A DNA stretch of 64,000 nucleotides from Micromonospora vinacea (GTDB taxonomy: Bacteria > Actinomycetota > Actinomycetes > Mycobacteriales > Micromonosporaceae): positions 434,001 through 498,000 of the forward strand of contig NZ_JADOTY010000001.1 of NCBI RefSeq assembly GCF_015751785.1, written 5' to 3'. Below are positions 34,354-42,802 of the stretch, piece after piece. Made by a program: the position numbers and the translations under genes. Position 1 is the stretch's first letter; each line of letters begins with the position of its first letter. A model generated the notes under the pieces. It was given only the letters and a program-made list of their open reading frames with translations, was not told where the DNA came from and did no database searches.

Positions 34354-35118
34354 TCACCAGGCGGTCGCGCCGCCGTCGACCGGGTAGTTCGCCCCGGTGA
34401 TGTACGACGCCCGGTCGGACGCGAGGAAGACCACCAGCTCGACGACCTCCTCGGGGCGCGCGAAGCGCTTGAGGAGCGTCTTGGCAGTGATGGCGTCCCG
34501 GGCCTCCTGGTTGTCACCGAGGTCGCGTTCGCTGGCCGGGGTGAGGGTGGGCCCGGGGCTGATCGCCACCGCGCGGATCCCGTGGGGCGCGCCTTCGAGC
34601 GCGAGTTGTCGCGTCATGCCGATGATGCCGGCGTTCGCGGCGGTGTGACCGACCATCGGCGGGACGTGGCCGCCGATCATCCCGGCCATGGAGGCGGCGC
34701 TGATGATGACGCCGCCACCGCGCCGGACCAGGTGCGGCCAGGCGAACTTCGACACGAAGTACGGAATGTCGAGTTCTCCGGTGATGGTGTAGCGCCAGTC
34801 CTCCACGGAGAAGTCGGGCATCGGGCCGAAGCGGAGCGCCGCCGCGTTGTTGTAGACCACGTCGAGCCCGCCGTAGGCGGCGGCAGCGTCGTCGACGAGC
34901 GTGCGCACCTGCTCGGGGTCGGTGAGGTCGACCGGCGCGATGCCGGTCATCTCGCCGCCGGCGCGGCGGACGAGTTCGACAGTTTCGTCGTTGCCGGCGA
35001 CCTGGAGGTCGGCCCCGACGACCTTCGCGCCCTCGCGGGCGAAGGTCAGCGCCGCGACGCGGCCCAGCCCCCCGCCGGTGCCGGTGATCAGCACGACCTT
35101 GCCATCGAGCGTTCCCAT
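34354..35118 (-). CDS. SDR-family protein with altered catalytic residues
   Basis: A 254-residue short-chain dehydrogenase fold. The cofactor loop TGTGGGLGRVA and NNAA motif are intact, and the acidic residue after beta-2 (VGADLQ) suggests NAD. The active-site pair is abnormal: where YxxxK is expected, the protein reads GHTAANAG, so position 158 is His and 162 is Asn. The codons (CAC, AAC) were read directly from the DNA. The protein may be a non-catalytic or differently acting SDR. ATG 35118 has GGAGGAG upstream. A twin palindromic operator lies 58-94 bp before the start. Confidence 0.85.
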   Translation of the reverse strand: MGTLDGKVVLITGTGGGLGRVAALTFAREGAKVVGADLQVAGNDETVELVRRAGGEMTGIAPVDLTDPEQVRTLVDDAAAAYGGLDVVYNNAAALRFGPMPDFSVEDWRYTITGELDIPYFVSKFAWPHLVRRGGGVIISAASMAGMIGGHVPPMVGHTAANAGIIGMTRQLALEGAPHGIRAVAISPGPTLTPASERDLGDNQEARDAITAKTLLKRFARPEEVVELVVFLASDRASYITGANYPVDGGATAW

Positions 35119-35175
35119 GGCACTCCTCCTTGTTCGGTGACCAACGCGTCCGGCTGTGCGGGGCGGTAGGTCGGA

Positions 35176-35212
35176 TTGACATGTCAACTGGCTCAAGTCC
35201 TTGACTGGTCAA
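35176..35212 (-). promoter_or_regulatory. Twin TTGAC-N2-GTCAA palindromes, candidate operator
   Basis: TTGACATGTCAA (35176-35187) and TTGACTGGTCAA (35201-35212) are 12-bp palindromes with centres 25 bp apart. They lie upstream of the minus-strand SDR gene in a 332-bp gap (35119-35450) that otherwise holds nothing recognisable. Two identical half-site pairs with this spacing are typical of a dimeric repressor such as a TetR or MarR protein binding twice. No regulator gene is adjacent. Confidence 0.65.
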
Positions 35213-35450
35213 TCGCTTCCCGATATCGCTTACCCGGTGACGCGCGCGACAGCCCCGCACCGGGGCGGGTGACGGAACGACGCGGGCAGGTGAGATCGCG
35301 ACCGGAGCGGGAACGTCGCCAACCGGTACGTGGCAGCGGAGCCGGCCCCGAACCGGTCGGAGTCGACCATGTCGGGCCCGAACCGCTCGGACGACCCGGA
35401 GGGGGCCTGCGGGGACGTACGCTTGTCAGACTGTCGATCTGGGGGTGTGG

Positions 35451-36305
35451 GTGCGAACTCGGGCAACCGTGGCGGGTGGAGTGGTGCTCATCCTCGTCGC
35501 CGTGATCGCGATCTGGCTCGTCGTACGGCAGGTCGGCGACAATCTGAAGTTGCCACTGATGGCACGCAAGTGCACAGTGCAGGCCGACGGACGGGTCGCG
35601 CTGGACGCCGACCAGATGGCCAACGCGGCGACCATCGCGGCGATCGGCGCGAAGCGCGGGATGCCCGAGCGGGCCGTCGTGGTCGCGCTCGCCACCGCGT
35701 ACCAGGAGTCCGGGCTGCGCAACCTCGCCGACGGCGACCGCGACTCGGTCGGCCTGTTCCAGCAGCGACCGAGCCAGGGCTGGGGCACTCCGGCGCAGAT
35801 CCGCGACCCGCGCTACGCGGCCAACCGGTTCTACGCGGCCCTGAAGAAGGTGCGCGGCTGGGAGGAGATGCGGGTCACCGACGCCGCCCAGCGGGTGCAG
35901 CGCTCGGCATTCCCCGAGGCGTACCAGAAGTGGGCCGACGACTCCGAGGTGCTCAGTCGGGCCCTGCTCGGCGACGCCAGCGGCGCGGTCGCCTGCACGG
36001 TGGGGCGCACCCCGGTGATGCACGGCGCGGCGGCGGCCGCCCAACTGACCCGCAACCTGGTGCTGGACTGGGGGTTGAAGGGCACCGACCCGACCGACCC
36101 GACCGGGTTGGCGGTGACTCCGGGCGACCAGCGCGACGGCTGGCGGTACGCGCACTGGTTGGTGTCGCACGCCCAGGACCACGGGGTGAAGCGGGTCCGC
36201 TTCGGCGACCTGGAGTGGACCGCCCGCGACGGCTCGTGGGGCCGGGTGGACGGCCAGCAGAGCCCCGCCGGTCAGGTGGTGGCCGAGGTGTTCAACGAGG
36301 GTTGA
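35451..36305 (+). CDS. Membrane-anchored lysozyme-like hypothetical protein
   Basis: A 284-residue protein with an N-terminal signal anchor (VAGGVVLILVAVIAIWLVV) and an exported domain. The segment ALATAYQESGLRNLADGDRD followed by SVGLFQQRPSQGWGT resembles the active-site region of lytic transglycosylase-like folds, with a Glu in QESG and a Q-rich loop. Many actinobacteria carry such proteins, sometimes mislabelled as heavy-metal transporters. Peptidoglycan cleavage is an inference. GTG 35451 has a GGGGG ribosome-binding site; GTG 35445 is also possible. Confidence 0.75.
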   Translation: MRTRATVAGGVVLILVAVIAIWLVVRQVGDNLKLPLMARKCTVQADGRVALDADQMANAATIAAIGAKRGMPERAVVVALATAYQESGLRNLADGDRDSVGLFQQRPSQGWGTPAQIRDPRYAANRFYAALKKVRGWEEMRVTDAAQRVQRSAFPEAYQKWADDSEVLSRALLGDASGAVACTVGRTPVMHGAAAAAQLTRNLVLDWGLKGTDPTDPTGLAVTPGDQRDGWRYAHWLVSHAQDHGVKRVRFGDLEWTARDGSWGRVDGQQSPAGQVVAEVFNEG

Positions 36306-36484
36306 CCGACCCGGATCTCTTAACCGGCGGTCATCGCACAATCGGGCAAGACGCATTAAATCGCTCTATTGAACGCCCAGATCTCACTCTGTGCGTTTCT
36401 CTCGCTGCGTGGGGTCCCACCGGGGCCAAATCCCGCACCGCACCCTCCCCGACGCCGGGATCGCCGCGTTACGATCGGCGGCCT

Positions 36485-37429
36485 GTGCCAGAAAAGGTTT
36501 CACCTCATGGGGAGGGGTACGACGCGGTGTTCGATTACGGCGACCGGACCGGTTACGAACCGATCAGCGACACTGACCGCAAGGAGTTCCACGAGCAGGG
36601 CTTCCTCCTGCTGCGCAACGTCCTGACGGAGGACCACCGGGCGGCGCTGGAGGCGGCGGTCGACCGCGTCTACGCGGAGGAGCAGGCGAAGGGCACCACC
36701 AAGAAGGACGGCACCCTGCACCTGCTGGGCTTCCTGGAGCGCGACGAGCTCTTCGGTGAGCTGCTGACCCACCCGATCGCCTTCCCGTACATGTGGGGAC
36801 TGGCCGGCTGGAACATCTACACGCACCACAACCACCTGGACGTCACACCGCCGGCCGCCGAGCCGGAGAAGCCGTACTGGGGTTGGCACCAGGACGGGTA
36901 CCGGCAGAACTCCGACCCGGAGACGATGGACCCGAACCTGCCTCGGCCGATGTTCTCGCTGAAGGTCGCGTACGTGCTGTCGGACCTCTCCGAGACCGGC
37001 CGCGGCGCCACCAAGGTCATCCCGGGTAGCCACCTGAAGAACTCGCTGCCCCGGCCGGCGGACCTCACGGTGCAGAACCCCGACCCGGAGGGCACGGTGG
37101 AGATCACCGCCAACCCGGGCGACGCCTTCATCTTCGACCGCCGGCAGTGGCACTCGCGGTCGACGAACCTGTCGACCATCACCCGCAAGATGCTCTTCGT
37201 CGGCTACACCTACCGGTGGATCCGCCCGCTGGACGAGCTGCACCCAGACGTGAACGGCGAGTGGTACCGCAACCGCACCCCCGTGCAGCGCCAGCTGATC
37301 GGTGAGGGCACCCACACCGCCAACTACTGGGGCATCAACTGGGACGGGTACGTCGACGACGAGATCCCGCTGCGCAAGGAGCTCAAGGAGCGCGGTCTGC
37401 TCGACCGCAACATCCCCTGGCTCCGCTGA
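36485..37429 (+). CDS. Phytanoyl-CoA dioxygenase-family (PhyH) protein
   Basis: Fe(II)/2-oxoglutarate-dependent oxygenase fold, 314 residues. The iron ligands are H135-x-D137 in WGWHQDGYR and H223 in QWHSRSTN, and Arg238 in TITRKM is placed to bind 2-oxoglutarate. GATKVIPGSHLKNS is the usual strand before the distal site. Members hydroxylate lipids, ectoine or secondary metabolites; the substrate is not evident. The start GTG 36485 follows TACGAT by 9 nt. The frame is open far upstream, but codon bias begins here. A strong terminator follows. Confidence 0.85.
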   Translation: MPEKVSPHGEGYDAVFDYGDRTGYEPISDTDRKEFHEQGFLLLRNVLTEDHRAALEAAVDRVYAEEQAKGTTKKDGTLHLLGFLERDELFGELLTHPIAFPYMWGLAGWNIYTHHNHLDVTPPAAEPEKPYWGWHQDGYRQNSDPETMDPNLPRPMFSLKVAYVLSDLSETGRGATKVIPGSHLKNSLPRPADLTVQNPDPEGTVEITANPGDAFIFDRRQWHSRSTNLSTITRKMLFVGYTYRWIRPLDELHPDVNGEWYRNRTPVQRQLIGEGTHTANYWGINWDGYVDDEIPLRKELKERGLLDRNIPWLR

Positions 37430-37444
37430 CCCACTGCTCGTAGG

Positions 37445-37483
37445 ACGGCCCCCCGCCGACGCTCAGCGTTGGCGGGGGGCCGT
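37445..37483 (+). terminator. Strong terminator hairpin
   Basis: A 19-bp stem (ACGGCCCCCCGCCGACGCT against its complement, one G-T pair) with a minimal loop lies 15 bp after the PhyH-family stop. The MOSC gene converges 68 bp further on, so it probably serves both. Confidence 0.85.
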
Positions 37484-37551
37484 TCCACGTCTGCGGACCC
37501 GACCGTTCGGTGCTCCCGGACGCCGTCGCGGCGAGTGCGGTCCGCTGCCGG

Positions 37552-38193
37552 TCAGCCCTGGGCGGCGAGGCGTCGGCGGGCCTTCTCCCGGATCGGCTCC
37601 GGCAGGTCCTCGGCGTCGAGCAACCGCGGCAACAACTCCGGCTCCAGGCTGGTCGCCCGGAACACCTCGCCAATGGTCACCCCGTGCGCCGGGCGGTCCA
37701 CCACCTCGACCGGGTCGCCCGCGCCGACCTCCCCCTCGCGCAGCACGCGCAGGTACGCCCCGGGCGACGCCCGGACGGTGAACCGCTTGATCAGATCCGG
37801 TACGCCCCAGAACCCGGCGAAGGTGGTGCAGGGGGTGCGCGGCTTAGTGACCTGGAGCAGGGCGGACCCGACCTGCCACTGCTCGCCGATCACCGCACCC
37901 GTGACGTCGACCGCGTAGGTGGTCAGGTTCTCGCCGAAGCCGCCGGGCGGTATGGCGCGGCCCAGTTCGGCCACCCACCACGCGGCGTCCTCCTCCGCGT
38001 AGGCGTAGACCGCCTGGTCAGGGCCACCGTGGTGGGCCCGCTCGCCGATGAAGTCGCCGGCCAGGCCGCCGGCGAGCAGCGATACCGGTCCGTCGACCGG
38101 CCGCTTGTCGATGCCACTGCGACCGCTCGCGTCGCCGGCCCACCCAGCCTCGGTCACGATGCCGAGGTTCACCGCTGCCACCCTGCCTGTCAT
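37552..38193 (-). CDS. MOSC domain-containing protein
   Basis: A 213-residue MOSC protein (molybdenum cofactor sulfurase C-terminal type), close in form to YiiM. GDFIGERAHHGGPDQAVYAY, GGFGENLTT and KPRTPCTTFAG, with the conserved cysteine, are the family blocks. Such proteins bind or deliver a molybdenum cofactor and in YiiM detoxify N-hydroxylated compounds. It is a single gene, and the partner reductase is not nearby. Confidence 0.85.
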   Translation of the reverse strand: MTGRVAAVNLGIVTEAGWAGDASGRSGIDKRPVDGPVSLLAGGLAGDFIGERAHHGGPDQAVYAYAEEDAAWWVAELGRAIPPGGFGENLTTYAVDVTGAVIGEQWQVGSALLQVTKPRTPCTTFAGFWGVPDLIKRFTVRASPGAYLRVLREGEVGAGDPVEVVDRPAHGVTIGEVFRATSLEPELLPRLLDAEDLPEPIREKARRRLAAQG

Positions 38194-38273
38194 GACCGTC
38201 AGCCTAGTGGCGGTCCGATGCCCGAAAGCCCGCCCGGCGCCGGGGTGGGCACCGGCGTCAGTCGTTGCGTACG

Positions 38274-38291
38274 GAGGCCGACGTCGGCCTC
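38274..38291 (-). terminator. Palindrome at the end of the sugar transporter operon
   Basis: GAGGCCGACGTCGGCCTC is a perfect 18-bp palindrome 5 bp beyond the stop of the last transporter gene. As RNA it would form a 7-bp GC stem with a 4-nt loop. Termination is the likely role. Confidence 0.4.
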
Positions 38292-38295
38292 GGGG

Positions 38296-39126
38296 TCAGC
38301 CCTTGACGGCGCCGGCGACCAGACCGGAGACCATCCGCCGCTGCACCAGCAGGAAGAAGATGATGACCGGCAGGGTGAACAGTGTGGACGCCGCCATCAC
38401 CGGCCCCCAGTTGGTGTCGTCCCGACCGAAGAAGAAGGTCATCGCCACCGGCAGGGTGTAGCTGCCCTGATCGTTGATGAAGGTCAACGCGAAGATCAGC
38501 TCGTTCCACGCCGTGATGAAGGAGAAGATGCTGGTGGCCACCAGGCCGGGCGCGACCAGCGGGAAGAGCACCCTGCGGAAGGTCTGGGCCCGGCTGGCCC
38601 CGTCGATCGCCGCCGCCTCCTCCAACTCCTTCGGCACCGCGGCGACGAACCCGCGCAGCATCCAGACCGCGAACGGCAGCGAGAAACCGAGGTACGTGAG
38701 GATCAGGCTGGGCAGGGTGTTGTAGAGCCCCAACCGCTGGATCATCAGGAACAGCGGGATGACCAACGCCTCCAGCGGGATCATCTGCACCACCAGCAGC
38801 ATGATCAGGAAGCTGGTCCGCAGCTTGAAGCGGAACCGCGCCACCGCGGTCGCGGCCAGCAGCGCGACCAGGCCGCTGAGCACCACAGTGGAGACGGCGA
38901 CAAGCGCGCTGTTGAGGAAGAAGTCGAGGAAGCTGACGCCGGGAATCAGGTTGCCGGTCAGGATCTCCCGGTAGTGCGCCAACGTCGGATGGGTCGGCAC
39001 CGGCTGCGGGGTGGAAGAGAAGATCTCGTTGCTCGGCTTCAGCGAGGTGGAGATCATCCAGTAGACCGGGAACGCCGCGAAGAGCGCGACCAGCAGCCCG
39101 GCGCCGTTGAGGGCGACCTTCTTCAC
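38296..39126 (-). CDS. Carbohydrate ABC transporter permease (MalG type)
   Basis: A 276-residue inner-membrane permease with six predicted spans. The EAA loop that docks the ATPase is EELEEAAAIDGASRAQTFRR, as in MalG-type proteins. Its GTG start overlaps the stop of the first permease gene (GTGA). Third gene of the binding protein-permease-permease operon. The sugar cannot be read from the sequence. Confidence 0.92.
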   Translation of the reverse strand: MKKVALNGAGLLVALFAAFPVYWMISTSLKPSNEIFSSTPQPVPTHPTLAHYREILTGNLIPGVSFLDFFLNSALVAVSTVVLSGLVALLAATAVARFRFKLRTSFLIMLLVVQMIPLEALVIPLFLMIQRLGLYNTLPSLILTYLGFSLPFAVWMLRGFVAAVPKELEEAAAIDGASRAQTFRRVLFPLVAPGLVATSIFSFITAWNELIFALTFINDQGSYTLPVAMTFFFGRDDTNWGPVMAASTLFTLPVIIFFLLVQRRMVSGLVAGAVKG

Positions 39127-40109
39127 GACTCGTCCTCCTGCCTGAGCACCATCCGTACGTAGAAGCCGGTGACCACGAGCAGGATCAGCGTGAGGATCAC
39201 CGCGATGGCCGCGCCGAGCCCGTACTTCGGCGGCGGCGAGAAGGCTTCGGCGTACGAGTAGATGGCGAGCATGAACGTCGGCCGGTCCTGGGTGCCGCCG
39301 GCCAGCACGAACTGCTGGGTGAAGACCTTGAAGTCCCAGATCGTGGAGAGCACGATCAGGATCCCGAAGACCGGGCGCAGCAACGGGAAGGTGATCTTCC
39401 AGAAGACCCGCCACGGGCTGGCGCCATCCACCCGGGCCGCCTCGTGCAGCTCACTCGGCACGCTCTTGAGACCGGCCAGCACACTCACCGCGATGAACGG
39501 GAACGAGTGCCAGACCACCACAAGGGTGAGGATGGCGAAGAAGAGCAGCGGCGAGTTGAACCAGCCGTAGCCGGTCCAGTCGCTGCGCCCGAACAGGCTG
39601 GTCGATAGCCCGTCCGGCAACGCGTTGAACAGCCACGTGACCAGGCCGCTCGTGTCGTCGAAGATCCATTTCCAGACGATGGTGCCGGTCAGCGCCGGCG
39701 TGGCCCAGGCGAGCATCACGCAGCTGGCCACGAAGGTCGCCATCTTGCGACCGAGCCGGTTGAGCAGCAGCCCCACCAGGGTGCCGAGCACCATGGTGAG
39801 CAGCACGTTCGCCGCGGCGAACAGCACCGTGTTGCGCAGCACGGTCAGGAAGAACGGGTCGGAGAGGATGTCGACGTAGTTGCCGAGCCCCACCCACGGC
39901 CACTCCCGATCGCCGCGCAACTGCCGGACGCTGTTCAGCCGGTAGAAGGACATCACCACCACCTGGCCGAGCGGCCAGAGCAGCAGCACCCCGATGATCA
40001 GCAGGGCGGGCAGGAGCAGCAGGTAGGGCAGGCGGTCCACCCGGCGACGCCGCCGCGCGGGGGTCTCCCGCGCGGCGGACGTCTCCGGGTTTTTTGTCTG
40101 TGAGCTCAC
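39123..40109 (-). CDS. Carbohydrate ABC transporter permease (MalF type)
   Basis: A 328-residue permease with six spans and an arginine-rich cytoplasmic N-terminus (ARRRRRVDRL). The EAA loop is SELHEAARVDGASPWRVFWK. It overlaps the binding-protein gene by 4 bp upstream and the MalG-type gene by 4 bp downstream, so the heterodimer is made in step. Confidence 0.92.
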   Translation of the reverse strand: MSSQTKNPETSAARETPARRRRRVDRLPYLLLLPALLIIGVLLLWPLGQVVVMSFYRLNSVRQLRGDREWPWVGLGNYVDILSDPFFLTVLRNTVLFAAANVLLTMVLGTLVGLLLNRLGRKMATFVASCVMLAWATPALTGTIVWKWIFDDTSGLVTWLFNALPDGLSTSLFGRSDWTGYGWFNSPLLFFAILTLVVVWHSFPFIAVSVLAGLKSVPSELHEAARVDGASPWRVFWKITFPLLRPVFGILIVLSTIWDFKVFTQQFVLAGGTQDRPTFMLAIYSYAEAFSPPPKYGLGAAIAVILTLILLVVTGFYVRMVLRQEDES

Positions 40110-41392
40110 TTGCTGTTCAAAATGCTTTCCATCTCACCGGCCGCGTCGGCGGTAGCCTTCTCGACCGTCTTCTGACCCTTCATGACCGAGCTGTTCATCG
40201 CCTGGGTCACCGTCTTCGTCCGGCTGACCTCCACCCACTTCGGGGTGAGCGGCGTGAGCTTGGTGTTCTGCATGGTGGTGGCGAACGACGCCATCACCTT
40301 GTCGTTCGCGTACGCGCCACCGGAGACCAGGTCCTGGTAGACCGGGAAGAAGCCGAGGCTGCTGGCGAAGCTCTGCGCGTTCTTCTTGTTCAGCAGCACG
40401 GTCAGGTAGTCCCAGGCCAGGTCCTGCCGCTCGCTGTCCTTCCAGATCGCCACGTCCGAGCCGCCGGCGAAACCGGGCGCCGCCTTGCCGTCCGGGCCGG
40501 GGATCGGGAACGTACCCCAGACCTTCTCGATCTCGGGGTTGTCCTTCTTGATGGCGCCCTGCTGCCAGCTACCGGCGAAGGCCATCGCGGCCTTACCGGT
40601 GGCGAACTGGGTACGCGCGTCGATCTCGTTCCAACCCGCCGCCGCCGGCGGGGCGACCTTGTGCACGGTCACCAGGTCGGTCCAGAACTTGACGGCCCGC
40701 TGCGCCTCCGGCGTGGTGTAGCCGGACTTCCAGGTGCCGCCCTGGTTGCTGGCGATCTCGCCACCCGCACCCCAGAGGAACGAGTAGAAGGGCAGCTCGG
40801 AGTTGCCGGGCAACGCGATGCCGTAGGTGCCCTTCTTCTTCGCCTGCACGGCCTTGGCCACAGTGACCAGCTCGTCCCAGGTCTTCGGGGGCTGCACGCC
40901 GGCCTCGGCGAACCAGTCGGTGCGGTAGTAGATGGCGCGCACACCCGCGTACCAGGGCACGCCGTACTGCTTGCCGTCGAGCTGCGCGTTGCGCACCAGG
41001 TCGGGCAGCAGGTCCTTGCCGTCGGCCCAGCCGCCCATCCGACCACTCACGTCGGCGAGCGCCTCCTGGGCGGCCCACCCCTGAGTCTCGGTGTTGCCCA
41101 GCTCGGTGATGTCCGGCCCCTCACCGCCGGCGAGCGCCGCCTGGAACTTCTTGGGCGCCTCCAGCCAGGGGATGTACTGCACGACCACGTCGGTGTCGGG
41201 GTGCTTCTGGCGGAACTCGGCCTCGACCCCGTCGAGGAAGGAGTTCTGCGCGTCGCCACCCTCACCCATCATCCAGACCGTCAGCTTGCTGTCGTCGGCC
41301 GCGTCGTCGCCGGAGCCCCCACAGCCGGTCAGCACCATCGCGGCCGAGGCCACCATGGCGGTGACCGGGGCCAGCCGCTTCCACCTGTTCAC
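40106..41392 (-). CDS. Sugar-binding lipoprotein of ABC transporter
   Basis: Extracellular solute-binding protein family 1, 428 residues. The signal peptide ends in the lipobox LTGC (Cys24), so the mature protein is tethered to the membrane. The segments FLDGVEAEFRQKHPDTDVVV, MAFAGSWQQGA and GGSDVAIWKDSERQDLAWDY are typical of maltose/oligosaccharide-type binders. GTG 41392 has GAGGGGAG upstream. First gene of the operon. No ATPase or LacI-type regulator is adjacent, so a shared MsiK-like ATPase must be supplied from elsewhere. Confidence 0.93.
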   Translation of the reverse strand: MNRWKRLAPVTAMVASAAMVLTGCGGSGDDAADDSKLTVWMMGEGGDAQNSFLDGVEAEFRQKHPDTDVVVQYIPWLEAPKKFQAALAGGEGPDITELGNTETQGWAAQEALADVSGRMGGWADGKDLLPDLVRNAQLDGKQYGVPWYAGVRAIYYRTDWFAEAGVQPPKTWDELVTVAKAVQAKKKGTYGIALPGNSELPFYSFLWGAGGEIASNQGGTWKSGYTTPEAQRAVKFWTDLVTVHKVAPPAAAGWNEIDARTQFATGKAAMAFAGSWQQGAIKKDNPEIEKVWGTFPIPGPDGKAAPGFAGGSDVAIWKDSERQDLAWDYLTVLLNKKNAQSFASSLGFFPVYQDLVSGGAYANDKVMASFATTMQNTKLTPLTPKWVEVSRTKTVTQAMNSSVMKGQKTVEKATADAAGEMESILNSK

Positions 41393-41557
41393 GCCACTTC
41401 TCCCCTCGCGCCGCCTGGAACTAACCTTCTCCGCCGCACCCTAGTACGGAGAATTCCTTTACGACAGTGGGCGGGACTGGCCGAAGCGTGGCGACCGTAC
41501 CGCAGCGGCCCGACGACCGGCACTCCAACATCCGGCCAAAGTCGGGCCTTCAGCACG

Positions 41558-41590
41558 AAAGAGCGCCCGGCTCTCGGCCGGGCGCCCTTT
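41558..41590 (-). terminator. Terminator of GlsB-like gene, copy 1
   Basis: AAAGAGCGCCCGGC pairs with GCCGGGCGCCCTTT, a 14-bp stem with one mismatch and a 5-nt loop. On the minus strand it lies about 50 bp past the stop of the first GlsB-like gene. The A/T ends make it a near-classical intrinsic terminator. Confidence 0.75.
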
Positions 41591-41642
41591 CGAGTCGTGC
41601 TGTCCTACACGTCGTGCGGTGTCGTCAGATGATGCCGGGTCG

Positions 41643-41933
41643 TTATCGGGTGACGCTGCGGCGGCGACCCACACCGGCCACCAGCGCGACAGCGATCGCG
41701 GCCACCACGACCTGCACCAGCAGCTCGGCCCAGTCGATACCGCTCGTCTCGGTCGCGATGCCGATGGCCCGCGCCAGAACGGTGCCCAGCAGGGCGGCGC
41801 CGACGCCGATGAGCAGGTGCAGCCAGATCGGCATGTTCTGCCGGCCCGGGACGACCAGGCGGCCGAGCGCGCCGACGATGAGACCAACAACGATCGCAGT
41901 GATGATGCCCCACACGGTGAGCTCCACGGCCAC
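41643..41933 (-). CDS. GlsB/YeaQ/YmgE-family stress membrane protein, copy 1
   Basis: A 96-residue protein with three membrane helices. It starts MAVELTVWGIITAIVVGLIV and has the family core GALGRLVVPGRQNMPIWLHLLIGVGAALLGT. The group is induced in general stress responses (transglycosylase-associated proteins), but the biochemical role is unknown. GGAGGG precedes the start. An almost identical second gene lies upstream. The leader contains a CACACG-GTT-CGTGTG inverted repeat at 41955-41969. Confidence 0.9.
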   Translation of the reverse strand: MAVELTVWGIITAIVVGLIVGALGRLVVPGRQNMPIWLHLLIGVGAALLGTVLARAIGIATETSGIDWAELLVQVVVAAIAVALVAGVGRRRSVTR

Positions 41934-42104
41934 CCTCCTTCAAAGAATGTCTGACACACGGTTCGTGTGCTTCCTGTCGTGACCGTTAATTGCCCGACCC
42001 ATCGAAAATCCAAACCGACCTTCACTCACCAAACGATCACGACTTGGCCAACAAGGACACGTTCCACCGCAGGCCAACCCTGGCCACCAGGCGTTGGGAG
42101 AACG

Positions 42105-42142
42105 CCGATGGGCGCCCGACCTGTCGGTCGGGCGCCCATCGG
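42105..42142 (-). terminator. Terminator of GlsB-like gene, copy 2
   Basis: A perfect 17-bp stem (CCGATGGGCGCCCGACC against its complement) with loop TGTC lies about 35 bp past the stop of the second GlsB-like gene. It separates the two copies, so they are independent transcription units. Confidence 0.85.
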
Positions 42143-42176
42143 AGGTGTCGCGGTGGTGCGGGTTGGTGCTGTGGTG

Positions 42177-42461
42177 TTATCGGGTCACGCGGCGACGGCC
42201 ACCCACGCCGGCCACCAGCGCGACGGCGATCGCGGCCACCACGACCTGGACCAGCAGCTCGCCCCAGTCGATACCGCTCGTCTCGGTCGCGATGCCGATG
42301 GCCCGCGCCAGGACGGTGCCCAGCAGGGCCGCGCCGATACCGATCAGCATGTGCAGCCAGATCGGCATGTTCTGCCGGCCCGGGACGACCAGACGGCCGA
42401 GCGCGCCGACGATGAGACCAACAACGATCGCAGTGATGATGCCCCACACGGTGAACTCCAC
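42177..42461 (-). CDS. GlsB/YeaQ/YmgE-family stress membrane protein, copy 2
   Basis: A 94-residue near-duplicate of the gene at 41643-41933. The core GALGRLVVPGRQNMPIWLHM is identical up to one residue, and differences cluster at the C-terminus (GVGGRRRVTR against GVGRRRSVTR). Three spans are predicted. It has its own leader, ribosome-binding site (GGAGGG) and terminator. The copies may respond to different conditions, since the leaders differ around the inverted repeat. Confidence 0.9.
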   Translation of the reverse strand: MEFTVWGIITAIVVGLIVGALGRLVVPGRQNMPIWLHMLIGIGAALLGTVLARAIGIATETSGIDWGELLVQVVVAAIAVALVAGVGGRRRVTR

Positions 42462-42802
42462 GGTCGCCCTCCTTCAAAGAATGTCTGACACACGAGGTGT
42501 GTGCTTCCTGTCGTGACCGCTAAGTGCCCGACCCACCGAAAGCCCAAACCGACTCACCTCAATCGACAACGCCAGCCGTCAATGTTCCGGAGCTGCGTCG
42601 GTTGACGCGTGAGTACGTCCACACAGGTAGGAGGCCACTTCGCCCGCCCGCCGGCCCCACAACAGGGGCAGAGAAATTTTCCGCACCCGGCGGTCACATC
42701 CGCCGCGCCGACGCGTTCGGCCGGCAATCTCGGCGGGCCAGTCAGACCCGACGGGGGCAGGGGCGAGGCAGAGCGAGGCACGCGAGACGCCCGGAAACGC
42801 GA

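Larger units (their letters stand above)
41642..42555. repeat. Tandem duplication of a GlsB-like gene with its leader
   Basis: Copy 1 (about 41642-42020) and copy 2 (about 42176-42555) align over some 380 bp at an offset of about 534 bp. The coding regions and the upstream leader are both included (AAAGAATGTCTGACACACG in each). Terminators lie between and after the copies but differ in sequence. Divergence is mainly at synonymous sites, so both copies appear functional. Confidence 0.9.

Noticed and set aside
35176..35212. TTGACA/TTGACT as -35 hexamers of plus-strand or minus-strand promoters
   Set aside because: No TANNNT box occurs at 16-19 bp from any of them in the right direction, and the palindromic symmetry is better explained by an operator. 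A -35 role is not excluded.
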